Below are positions 11,012-21,276 of a stretch of 61,053 bases of DNA, piece after piece. How positions within the stretch are numbered: the first letter of the stretch is position 1; each line of letters opens with the position of its first letter. The notes below the pieces were generated by a model that saw only the letters and a program-made list of their open reading frames with translations, was not told the origin of the DNA and made no database searches. Position numbers and translations under genes: made by a program. The stretch spans positions 1 through 61,053 of the forward strand of contig FN648728.1 of assembly GCA_000310025.1 (NCBI GenBank), written 5' to 3'. The stretch is from Ectocarpus siliculosus (taxonomy: Eukaryota > Sar > Phaeophyceae > Ectocarpales > Ectocarpaceae).

Positions 11012-11342
11012 TAGACATCGTGTCAGTACCGCACAGAGGCCATGTACGTGTTTGGTGTGTGCTTCTCGGGAGTGATAGCTCCCCATGTGGTGTGGCCACG
11101 TCATAACAGTACGTCACAACAGCAATCTGGCAGTTGGCAAGCGGCGGACCTCTCGGGTTGTTCGTGGTGGACTGCAGAGATTCGTTTCCATTTGGCAGAT
11201 CTCCCGTTAAGACACACAGACAGGTCATTTCTGTCCGGATTTGGGTAGATCCGACTCTTGTATTCTTATAATCAAATTCGAAATCGAGAACCGATTCCTT
11301 CGTTAAGACCGGCCCTAACACCTCGTCGTTCTCGTTCCTCAT
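10992..11342 (-). CDS. Hypothetical coding fragment, 116 aa
   Basis: From the ATG at 11342 (MRNENDEVLGPVLTKES) the frame is open for 116 residues with mixed, protein-like composition and several Cys (CLC, YCYD, LCGTD). It ends with eight residues encoded by the right terminal repeat of the mariner-like MITE, so if it was once a gene the MITE truncated it. Upstream the frame stays open into direct repeat C. Residues near the start (GPVLTKESVLDF) are repeated in the inverted copy at 9838-9873. No family recognised; a degraded transposon open frame is the likeliest explanation. Confidence 0.3.
   Translation of the reverse strand: MRNENDEVLGPVLTKESVLDFEFDYKNTRVGSTQIRTEMTCLCVLTGDLPNGNESLQSTTNNPRGPPLANCQIAVVTYCYDVATPHGELSLPRSTHQTRTWPLCGTDTMSTVGARS
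11280..11316. repeat. Inverted repeat, right arm
   Basis: Inverse partner of 9837-9873; the MITE lies between the two arms. Confidence 0.7.
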
Positions 11343-11560
11343 GACCGTTCCACACCGCTGGCTGGAAGCCGCCGGCTGCGTACCCCCCCCCCTGGCATAC
11401 CCTTCACCAACTTGCCAGCCCCGGGCCTTGTTGGTCATGATGGTGGTTGGTACTTGACGAGTTGGTAGTTGACGAGTGACACACGGCTGTTGGGAAGAAC
11501 CGTGGATTTGTGTGCGTGCACGCTCGTTCACGCTGGCAGTCGGTGCGGACATGGGCGCGG

Positions 11561-11727
11561 GCACCGCAGTCGTGAAGATCCTTCCCGATGAAATCATGAA
11601 AAGGGGCAAAAGCCCTTTTCATGATTTCATCGGGAATGGAAGATCCTCCCGGTGATTTGGCGAATAGCCGGTGCGACATTGCAAACTCGATCATCAGGAA
11701 TTCCTGGTGATTTTTGTATGAACACCA
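11561..11727 (+). repeat. Direct repeat C, copy 2, with perfect 22-bp hairpin
   Basis: Second copy of 8980-9157. Positions 11584-11605 and 11613-11634 form a perfect 22-bp stem with a 7-base loop (stem CCCGATGAAATCATGAAAAGGG). In copy 1 the same hairpin has decayed. 'GAAGATCC' flanks the hairpin on one side and 'GGAAGATCC' on the other. Confidence 0.75.
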
Positions 11728-11896
11728 GGAACGCTGAGTTTGCAATGTGTCAACCAAGAACGCTGATTTGCAATGCGTCAATTCGGCACGTAGCTTTCAA
11801 CCCCCGGAGACTTCTTCGAAAAAATGACGTCATGACAAAATCGAAAGTCCAGTGCAACCGCAACCTTGCGAACCATTTGCTCCTCCTGCATCCATG

Positions 11897-12400
11897 CACC
11901 TAGAGCTCACCCATCTCTACGCCTTCACACCCAAGACTCGCTACGCCCAGAGAGCCACATACATACCACACCACCAGTGTCCTGATGATCTTACGCAATA
12001 CCGGCCATCTACTGTGCAGTGTCGCTGTTGGCTGAGCCCGCGTGTCTGTCTCGACATTGCCCGTTGGCCCGTTGGTGCAAATTCATACGATATGCATACC
12101 ACGTTCTGCGGATTTTTCAGACTGACCTCTGCATGTGCGTGTGCACACAGCAGTGCACACGCACATGTATGCCTTCCAACCTCCCGACCCCTACCCCCAC
12201 CGTGTCTGCACGGTCTACATTGCTCTGCACCTCTGCTGACGACACTGCGTAATGCCTCGGCTGCTGGAAAGTGCATGTGGGGCAGTTGGTTAGAAGCAGC
12301 AGATGTACACCTCTCCAGGAATCAAATGCTTGTTTTATTTGTGCTCCGAATACGAACTATATATGTCTCCATCGCACCCTTCACTCTCCATTTCGCCAAT
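11897..12400 (+). repeat. ~480-bp dispersed repeat, copy 2
   Basis: Inverted partner of 4169-4645. It has a longer central part that includes an extra self-complementary TGTGCGTGTGCACACAGCAGTGCACACGCACA-type palindrome near 12133-12164 (landmark GTGCACACGCACA). Confidence 0.7.
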
Positions 12401-14688
12401 ACTATAGTGTTACAACGAGTCGACACTCGTACAACTTCTATGTACAGTCGGCATCTGGTCCATACTGCCGTAGAAATAAATACGTCGAGCCATACACATT
12501 TTTTTCCATATGTATCACGTCACGACTACCATCTTGTGAGTACATATAGATAACATGATTTCATATGTTCACATGAGCGGCACTTCTTTTCTGACTCTCC
12601 TCACTCTCTCTCCATGATGACCTCCCTTGCCCGTTAAGCGTAAAAGAAATGGCTGCTGATGACGCCAGCATAGTAGTAGCAGTAGCTTATCTCATCGCAG
12701 TTGTGTGGCTCACGAACGTTTGGCACACCACAGTCCATATTATATATGCTTGGCCGAGCAATCATATTCATTTCAGCTCCGCCCTCCGCATGACATTTGC
12801 AATACTGTATGCCGCGCTACAGCTTGCTGCTGCAACGCATACGGATATTTACTCAGTCAGTTGAAAATACACGATGAACCTGGCGAGTAGACGCCGGGCG
12901 CACTTCTGGCGTTGAGGTCGATCGAGGTATGTCTATTGAGCGGGGTGGCGAAAGCCGTCAGCACTACACTCTCCGTATATTTTGATGTTTGTGAGACACT
13001 ATTTACTACTACTGGTGGATGGCATGAATCGAGTACGCCCTCTCTCTTTCTGCACCGCTCCACATTTGTTCTCATTTTCAAAAATGCTTTTTTACTGGCA
13101 CGAATGATGAGTGTACCACATAATAGGGTGTTTGCGAAATGGTCTCCCATTTCAGTCTTGGAAGTTTGAAGGAATTCCGGCCCAAGATTGAATTTTGGTT
13201 TCAAAAACAGCTTGCGAAGACCGGAGCGGAATATTTCAGTCTTGAACATGCGGAAATTTCCTAGAACGTTGCGTTCAATACGACGGAGCCCCTTTGCCGA
13301 CGGCGGCAGACAGATGGTTGAGCCGACTCGGAACACCAAACATATTTATTTCCGAGCTTCCGCTTTCACCCCCAACAAGGCTACTACTACTCCACTATCA
13401 CTGCACCCTCACGCACCCCCAGTCATGGAGAATACTGATGGAGCAACGTACTAATTCATGAGCAGGCGGTTGGCCCAGTTCAGTTACCGGGAGTGCATGG
13501 GAAGCGTAGCGCCGCAAAAAGCGGAGGCATGCATGTATGTGTGTACGTACCCCTTCAGCACGCGAACAAGTTGTGATACATATCGCAGTCAGTCGTCGAC
13601 GGAGTCGATCGTTTCCTGTCAAACAAATCACCACAGCACGGTCCACAGGACGCACGCGCTGCAGCTCCTCACGCCCCCACGCCGCTTGAAGCATCCCCAT
13701 CTCCATCACCTCCGCCTCCACCACCTGTGCCGCACTCCTGAGATCTATGCCGCCCGCCTCACCGCCTCACCCTCCTCACGCCGCGGCTTGATGTGTCACT
13801 TATTATGAGCATGCATGCATGTAGAGCGGCATGCTTCTGTCCACGCATAAACATTTAAGATGAAGCAAAAGTTGCACCATGTCGGCAGCATGCAATGCGC
13901 ACCGGGTGTGCGGTGCAGCGACGTTTGTCTGACCGTCTGTGGTCTGGCGGCACTGCTGCTGTTTGTAGTTGGTTCGCCATGCATGGTGTCATCTACGGCG
14001 GCCAAGGTCTGTGTGTTTGGGCAGCTCCACGGGATGGTGCGGCGGTGTCGGGAGGACGTCGGGAGTATCTCGGGGTGTGTAGGCCAATCAAAAATTGTTC
14101 CTTCAAAGACCAAAATGAGCAAGACTGAAGTCAAGCTTTCCTGCGGTCTTTGGGGGCAATTCCATAAAGCAAAAGATTGAATTCCTAAAGATCCTTCGGT
14201 CTTCGGCGCTCGGGAGGATCAATAAGACCAAGATGAAACTGAAATTTCAACTTCGCAAACACCGAAATAATATCGCGTATCTTGGAATCGCGCTATGTTG
14301 AGCGGGGCGGCGAAAGCCGCCAGACCACTTGTATGTTTGTGTAGGTTAGACCTACTCACCCGGAGGGCGCCCGTTGGTTCTTCCTCAGTAAGACTCATCG
14401 TGTCCCCCTCGCCCACCTCTTTGCAACGAGCAAGCTCGTCTACGCACAGACAGACTCCAGAGGTGGTGGTACTTTCAACCAACTCCTTCGTGGACGGCGG
14501 TTGGTTGTGGTTGTTGCATACTACGACAACAGCAGTAGCGTTTGTGGGGGAAGAGGCTGGCTGTACTGCTGTATGTAGAGACTTCCGTGCATGGTAAACA
14601 GCAATATGTAGTCTGAATTCGAACAAATCGTTTCGCAAACCGAAACAACGGTGACATGAAAATAGATCGCTTCGGAAGTTTTTTTTTG
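12401..14688. other. Degenerate repeats, no gene
   Basis: A block with landmark GAGCGGGGYGGCGAAAGCCG occurs at about 12937 and again near 14299 in direct orientation. Blocks around 13128-13255 and 14118-14268 share scrambled inverted similarity (CAAGACTGAA, TTCGCAAACACC). I see no supported gene. Confidence 0.4.
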
Positions 14689-15701
14689 GGTCAGACAAAC
14701 AGCTCAGACAAAAAGAGGGTCAGATTTTTTGGAATGTGTAGCCGGTAACGGTTTTATTTGTCTGAGGCTGGCCCACTTTTCTCCCGCGGCTCAGACAAAA
14801 GCCTCTCTCCACCCTCACTTTATCTGAGGCGAGGGTTCCTGTTCAAATAGGTCCAGATTTTTTAGCAGCAACAGTTAACAGCGTCGTAGTGTAGTAGGAA
14901 CCCACAAGATGGTATCGCAGGGTACATACAGACTCGTCCGAGCCTCCTGTCACCACACCGCGACCACTGGACGACGGACCTACTCCTCCTCCGATGCTGG
15001 CGGTGTGTGTCTACAGCATAATATGTGTATGTATGAGGTGATCGATGGGGAAGGAACCGACCAAGGGTGGGATGAGACAAGTGTCATCAGCCTCAAAATA
15101 GAGCAACTCTCTTGTCTACAACCAGTTCAGGAGAACACCCAGACCATGAGCTGTAGGCCACTCGAACTGCTAGGAGGTGGCCCAAAAGTTGCCTTGTGTT
15201 ACTCTCTATCGGCTCCACGCCCTCTAGACAGCTGCTGCCGTTTGCAATGCTGCTTAAAAAATCGCTGTGTGAGAAGTGTGAGGGTGACTGTACTCGGCTC
15301 AAGCTGTGCCGCTGCTGCTAGCTGCCGCTGCTGCTGCTCCTGCTGCTGCTGCTGCTGCTGCTGCTTTTGAATGAACCGCCACCCCTCTCTTTCGCAAGCG
15401 GCTGAGAGTTTGCTTGAAAGAAGCCTTTACAAGGGGTACTTCTCTGCGGTGGCAACACCCCCGCTGGATGCTCCCGGCACCGAGGATGATAGCAGCAGCC
15501 AACCAAGCACAACGACACCGCTCTTTTTGTTCGTGTAGACAAAAGGGAAGAAGCGGCGTGGGGAACGGTTCACGCGAGTCTTTCGGCCAATCAGCGGGGG
15601 GGCCGTTGCCACGTCATGCCGACAAAAAATCTGAGCCTCTTTTCGGATCTTTTGATTCCAATTTTTGTCTGGGCAATTTTGTCTGACCATTGTGTCTGAC
15701 C
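14689..15701. mobile_element. Inverted-repeat element, ~1.0 kb, unassigned
   Basis: The outer ends are GGTCAGACA at 14689 and its complement ending at 15701. TCAGACAAA-type motifs repeat several times inside both ends (near 14691, 14703, 14794; and near 15628, 15664, 15680). TCTGAGGC/GCCTCAGA-like motifs also recur. I could not define a clear target-site duplication. The interior holds a (CTG)n tract and no transposase frame. A MITE-like non-autonomous DNA element is the best reading. Confidence 0.5.
15327..15365. repeat. (CTG)n microsatellite
   Basis: Near-perfect CTG repeat inside the 14.7-15.7 kb element. Confidence 0.95.
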
Positions 15702-17676
15702 AAAACGAAACAATTTGCCGAAACTCCCCAATAAGTGCAACAAGGGTATAATATGTCAATTACTGTTGGTTGCATTCTCTCGCACCTATAGCTCGCGCAT
15801 CCCTTCGCGCGTACACCCGAGACTCGGGACGCTCAGAGAGACCCTTACCACGCCAGTGTTCTGATGTGATCACATGAAACGGTGCAGCCACTGTGTCATG
15901 CCGGTGCTGTCACATGGCCTCTGTGTGTTCTCATTCTGGCTCTGTGTCAGCGCTGGAGACCGGCATGCCGCACAAAACCATGTGTGAATCGGCACCCCGC
16001 ACTCAACTCGCACTTCTAGAGCTCACGCATCTTTCCGCGTCAACACCCAAGTCACAGTATTTCCAGAGAGATGCTTTCCAAACCATGGTCCTCGTGATCT
16101 TGGTTAACACGGCGCAGACAACGTGTCACACCGGTGCTGCAGCGGGCTGTGTATCCGATCGTCCCAATCGGCCGTTGGTTCTTGTTCTTTTGTTCTGGCC
16201 TCTTTGGTGGTGGACGGATACCGTTACAAGTCACAACATGCACATTCCGCACACAAATATGTTCGAACTCTAAAAGCTACACGTGCTGCGTTGCTGTGCA
16301 CCCTCTCTCCTGACGCCGCGTGAGTGCTTCATCACTCTGCTCCTCTCCTGACACCTCCAGCATGACATTGCTCGACTGCGACTGCTGGTTACTGCATGTG
16401 CGAGGCTGGCTGGTTCAAAGGCAGCAGATATATGTAAAAATATGTGGCTCCTCTCTCCAGGAATCGTGAAGCATGTTCTCTTCTGCCTTTATGTCATCTC
16501 TCTCAAGTGTGTCCTGCACTCTCTCAGCAGTACTTTGTAGTTGTATTGTGTTGTTGGACCCACTCAGCCATAACATATCGCTAGAGGCACCTTTGGTGCA
16601 TGACCATGCCCACGGCAAAGGTCGTAGTGGCTCAGTCCCTGCTGTTTGTGATAGCTGGCCTCGGATTTGTGGAGCATCAAGTTGTCGGAGCATCCGTTCG
16701 AGGTGGTCGCTGCCTGTGTTCGCTGCCCTAGCAAATTGTGCCTGGAAATTATCCGAGATCTGCTTGCCAAATTTACCGACAACTTTCGGCAATATTTGTT
16801 TCGGAGGAACTTTTCATACCCCGAACTGCTCGTCATCAGCCGAATTCCGTCCCGAGCAAATTATGTTGTCACTACTGGAACTATGTATGCATATCTACTG
16901 CTGTCCAAACGTCGAAACGAAAGAACCAGTCCGACACAGGCCGGAGCAGCACGACAGAGGGCGTTAGGATGGCGCTGCTGCTGCCTGCCCACTGTCCTCA
17001 TTTCGTGAGTATCTACCTGACCTAGAACAATGGCAATGCAACCGAAGACGGCCAGCAATCATAACGGCGGTGACCGCACGGATGCGTGTTTTTTTCGTTT
17101 CCCAGAAAGAAGCGGATGCGGGAACCTCTCTCGCCACGTTGTTTGCGCACACACGCATCCAGCTCTACTTCGAAGGAACCCGCCCCCGAGGAAGGCAGGA
17201 GGAGTGCTCGCGTCTAGAGACTCGCCATATGCATGTTTGTTTGTGCGTGCTGTGGAGGCGTGTACAGCAGCAGTGCAAGGTGAGGGTGTGTGTGTCCTTG
17301 GCGGAGGAAGCCTACACATACATACATGGACGAGTCGGCCCTCTGAAAAATCGGCAAACTTGCGGGCGGGTTGCTTCTCTCTCGGCGGGGACCCAAACCC
17401 ACTGCCAAGCTGCTAAGCTAAGGTTGTACCTCTATTTCATGTGCTCACCGCCACAGAAGGTCGCCTGAGGCCGTTTCGAGCTGCTCCGACCACGCGCGTT
17501 TCAAGACAGGAGTTGTGCAAGGCCGCTCCGCCCTCTCCGCATCTCCGCGGAGGTTGTTGTAAATCAAATAAATTCCGATTATATGGTGGGGGGTTTTAAT
17601 TGCCGATCCCGGACATTTTTCACACCGAAGTTAAATAATTATAACCGGAAGTGTAACAATTCCTGGTTGACAGTAA
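15702..17676. other. Mostly no gene; diverged repeat copy at 16010-16480
   Basis: A diverged relative of the ~480-bp repeat is visible at about 16010-16480 (landmarks CTAGAGCTCACGCATCT and CAACACCCAAG). Frames of up to 164 residues around 16473-17008 show no motif and overlap on both strands, so I do not call them genes. Confidence 0.4.
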
Positions 17677-17678
17677 TA

Positions 17679-19911
17679 ATAGTCGGAGAGTTGGCAACCG
17701 GTGCGATCGTTTTATTAAATGTTTTTTCCTCGTTTTTTTTATCGCACCCCACTGCCATCTCTCCGACCCCGGTGCGGAACTGCAATGAAATCATTTCGTT
17801 TGGAATTTTCAAGGCATCCCGGTGCGATCTCTCCGACCGGTGCGATCCCCGATGAAAAAAATACACACAACAGATGTTGCACCCCGGTGTGATCTCTCCG
17901 ACCGGTGCGATCCCGGATGAAATTCCCACAGGTGTTGTTTGCACGCACCCCGGTGCCATCTCCCCGACCGCTGCCGTAGTATTGACTGGTAGGCACCAGT
18001 TTAGGTACCCACGCACGCACACGGTCTTTTGCACACACACGCATATCTGAGCCGGAAAAAAGGCGGCGAAATACACATACGTACCCCGAAAAAGGCGGCG
18101 AAATAGCGCAAACGAATAAAAATCTAGACGATGCCAGTGCGAGCACGCACACACAGCCGTTGATTGTGCCATGTCAGAGGGTGAAGGTAATGCTTCCTCA
18201 CACACTAGTGGCAGTACTGCTGGTGCTGGTGCTGGTGCTGGTGCTGGTGCTGCAGCAGCTTCTGCAGCAGCTCCTGCAGCAGCTCATTCAGCTTCGGCGG
18301 CGGACCCGTTGGCAACAGGAGAAGCCATCGACGAGCTGTTGGCGGCTAATGATGAAGACGTCGAACGCTCCAAGAAACGCAAGTACGCGGAGCCTGGGTT
18401 CGCAGTGGACAGGTCTGGGGCGGTAGGAGGCAGAGGAAGCTACAGCAACGCGTTCAAGGTGAAGGCGGCGGAATTGACGAGAGCCCTCTGCGAGGACGGC
18501 AAGCCGGTAGGAAACACGGCAAACGTTCTCGGGCTAGGCAAACGCATCATTGCATGGGTGAAGGAAGAGGGAAAGCTCAAGGGCTTGATCCAGGCCAAAC
18601 CCACGCTGTCGAAAGCCAAGTCGCTCAACGTTGGGGTTGCAGCTTCGACCGCGGATGTCGACCAAGCCTTGGAGAGCAACATCAACCAGCGGCGTAAGCA
18701 GCACCGCGGCTGTGGCAACGCGGAGGTCATGAACGAGCTGCTGGAGATCAAGCCTGATGCCCTCGGGGGCCAAGGCGCCACTGCCACGACGGAGGAGACT
18801 GAGCAGTTTAGGGACAAATTCAACAGCTGGTACAAGCTGGTGTTTACGTGGTGCAAGGAAGCGTGGGCAGCAATCACCCCCCGACACGGTCAAGCCTTGC
18901 TTCAAGGTCTGCGGGCTAACGCTTGCGCTCGACGGCAGCGAGGACCACGCCTGGTCCATGCACAACTTCGGGGAGGGTTACCGCGAGCTGCTCCAGAAGC
19001 ACCGCGCCGAGTGGAGAAAGCACACCCCGGCATTTCGATGCCCCCGCTTCATCTACCAGAGGTACCCGACGGTGAGTCGATCGGCACCAACCCCATCATG
19101 GCTGCAGAGAAGGAGGTTCAAGGACGTCTGCTACCTCCGGCCGATAGAGAGGAAAGCGACAGCGATGTGGAGCTGCTGGACTATGACAGCGACCTAGAGT
19201 TCTTGGGCGTGTCGCGGGGTGGGCAGAAGAAAGGAGAGTAGATGGAGTTGTGACAATCGGTAGTTGACAATGCTATTGATCAGTATAGAACCACACGTTT
19301 AGGCCGTTGTTGTTGGTTGGAAGCACACCGGTAACGGCAACGTAGGCTGGTACGTAACAGCTTTCCCTGCAGCGAGTGGTCTTGTGCTTGATGCGAGTTT
19401 AGGTATAGCGTGACAACAACGAACGATGTTGTTTCCATCTGAGGTGGAACCAGTACACACGGTATCAATTGTTCTCCGCTTTCGTTTCGGTCTTCTTCTA
19501 CGGATACCAGTACGCACGCCGCAGTACAATAGTTGCGGGTTGTGTAAGTTGGGGGTGCGGCTTGTACGCTGTATGTTTGGTTGAGTATACGGTTGGCAAC
19601 TTCCGTGCCAATTAAAAAATGGAAACAACTGGCATCCCGCGTGAACCGCGACCATCCAATCGTACGCAAAGGAGTGACGCTCCGCTGATACCGTCCCCAC
19701 GTGTAAAAGGTACGCACATGTACCTCATTCCGGCAGCTGAAAATAATCTCAATCTTGGATTTGGGGGTCGGAGAGATCGCACCCGGTGCGATCTCACCGA
19801 CCCCGGTGCGTAAATCGAATTGAATGATTTTTTCTCGGGTTTTTTATCGCACCCCGGCGCCATCTCTCCGACCGGTGCCATCTCTCCGGCCGGTGCCAAC
19901 TCTCCGACTAT
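17679..19911 (+). mobile_element. Pogo/Tigger-type DNA transposon, catalytic core deleted
   Basis: Terminal inverted repeats, read with the flanking TA, are TAATAGTCGGAGAGTTGGCA at 17677-17696 and its complement at 19894-19913. The outermost TA on each side is the target duplication. The motif CCGGTGCGATCTCTCCGACC and close variants recur several times in both ends (17695-17975 and 19757-19905), a subterminal array in both orientations. The single gene (18171-19241) encodes a pogo-family DNA-binding N-terminus and C-terminal tail without the DDE core. The element is 2,233 bp and presumably non-autonomous. Confidence 0.85.
18171..19241 (+). CDS. Pogo-like transposase remnant lacking the DDE domain, 356 aa
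   Basis: The start ATG follows GTGCC and precedes an acidic/Ala-Gly low-complexity leader (residues 1-50, from a GGTGCT hexamer repeat). A basic KKRKY patch, possibly a nuclear signal, is at 68-72. A psq/CENP-B-like helix-turn-helix occupies about 91-140 (YSNAFKVKAAELTRAL ... IIAWVKEEGKLKGL). After a linker, residues 213-236 (FRDKFNSWYK, WCKEAWAAIT) resemble the end of a DDE domain, with no room for the roughly 200-residue catalytic core. At a run of six C (18877-18882) the pogo-type C-terminal motif CGLTLALDGSEDHAW moves to another frame, so this frame reads unrelated residues there. A later acidic tail (about 310-345, EESDSDVELLDYDSD) is probably original. It may be a frameshifted relic or could act as a DNA-binding competitor; expression is unknown. 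Confidence 0.7.
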   Translation: MSEGEGNASSHTSGSTAGAGAGAGAGAAAASAAAPAAAHSASAADPLATGEAIDELLAANDEDVERSKKRKYAEPGFAVDRSGAVGGRGSYSNAFKVKAAELTRALCEDGKPVGNTANVLGLGKRIIAWVKEEGKLKGLIQAKPTLSKAKSLNVGVAASTADVDQALESNINQRRKQHRGCGNAEVMNELLEIKPDALGGQGATATTEETEQFRDKFNSWYKLVFTWCKEAWAAITPRHGQALLQGLRANACARRQRGPRLVHAQLRGGLPRAAPEAPRRVEKAHPGISMPPLHLPEVPDGESIGTNPIMAAEKEVQGRLLPPADREESDSDVELLDYDSDLEFLGVSRGGQKKGE

Positions 19912-19970
19912 TACGGTAATCGCCAAACCCCTAGCAGGTTTACCCACGTCTGGACGACATATTCATTTTT

Positions 19971-21276
19971 GGAAAATGGACAAAAGTTGGTACACCCACG
20001 CCATTCTCGGACAAAACTGGGTACTCGAAAATCCAGCGCGCGCGCCCTCCATACAAGTAGGCGACCCCCAAACGACTAAAAACCCCATTCTGACACATGG
20101 GCGACACAGCCAGGGACTCTACATAGCACGGGCATCGATATTTTCCCACTTTCAGGCACACCTTCGACCCAATACCGCCGAGGCGCGCAAGGCCTCACCA
20201 GAGTGCCCACTTCTGTCCGACATCGCGGTGGGTATACCCAGCGGCGTCAACTAATTTTGTCATGTACACACTTTGTTTTGTCCACTTACGGACGGCGGAA
20301 ATCGAGCGGAAATCGACGTCCACGTCACCGCACGGCAGAACATCGAATAGCCTCGGAACGTCTCCGAACATCCCAACACCGTATCAATGGCATCTTTCCT
20401 ATCCATCGCTGCCGACTGCGGACCGACCACGAAGGAACATGTCAGAAACATGCCAGACCGCTCCGGTACCGGCACGGAAAGGTACCCGCGGCAAGCCCGG
20501 TAAGAAGCGCACTAACGGCACGCCACAAATATATGCGTGACACACAACGGACAACAAAACCAACGGGCGCGCGCATACAGAACAAAAGGACGTGCGTACA
20601 GCAACACAGACACACACACGCGCCACAAACACGAAAAACACCAACCACCATGACAAGTGCACACCGACTCGTGAGGGCAGCAACACAGCATGTCGAGGCC
20701 GTTTACCACGCAACTAGGTGATGTTTAAAAAGAGGGGTTTTACATGCACTACATGTATGTATATACGAAGTGAACATCCGACCCGATATCCCGCGGTCGG
20801 TCCCCAGTCGGCCGCCATGGATAGGAAAGATGCCGTGGATACGACGTTGGGAGGTTCGGAGACGTTCCGAGGCTATTCGATGTTCTGCCGTGCGGTGACG
20901 TGGACGTCGATTTCCGCTCGATTTCCGCCGTCCGTAAGTGGACAAAACAAGTGGGTACAATCTGGACATTAAAAAACAGACCTTAAAATTAGTTGACGCC
21001 GCTGGGTATACCCACCGCGATGTCGTACAGAGGTGGGCACTCTGGTGAGGCCTTGGGCGCCTCGGCGGTATTAGGGCCGAAGGTATGCCTGAAAGTGGGA
21101 AAGAATCGATGCCCGTGCTGTGTATGGTCCCTGGCTGTGTCGCCCATGTGTCAGAATGGGGATTTTAGTCGTTTGGGGGTCGCCTACTTGTGTGGAGGGC
21201 GCGCGCGCTGGATTTTCGAGTACCCACTTTTGTCCGAGAATGGCGTGGGTATACCCACTTTTTTTGTCCATTTCCC
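19971..21276. mobile_element. Foldback element with long inverted repeats, MULE-like, 1.3 kb
   Basis: Arms 19971-20428 and 20795-21276 are inverted copies with high identity, enclosing a 366-bp centre. The ends read GG(A/G)AAATGGACAAAA. The flanking 9-mer TTCATTTTT at 19962-19970 recurs at 21277-21285. Long terminal repeats with a 9-bp duplication are typical of Mutator-like elements. The right flank is itself T/ATTT-rich, so the duplication needs checking against an empty site. No transposase frame is present. It starts only 59 bp after the pogo element ends. Confidence 0.75.

Noticed and set aside
16473-17025. Overlapping 95-164 residue plus-strand frames
   Set aside because: Three frames overlap, none shows a motif or consistent codon use.
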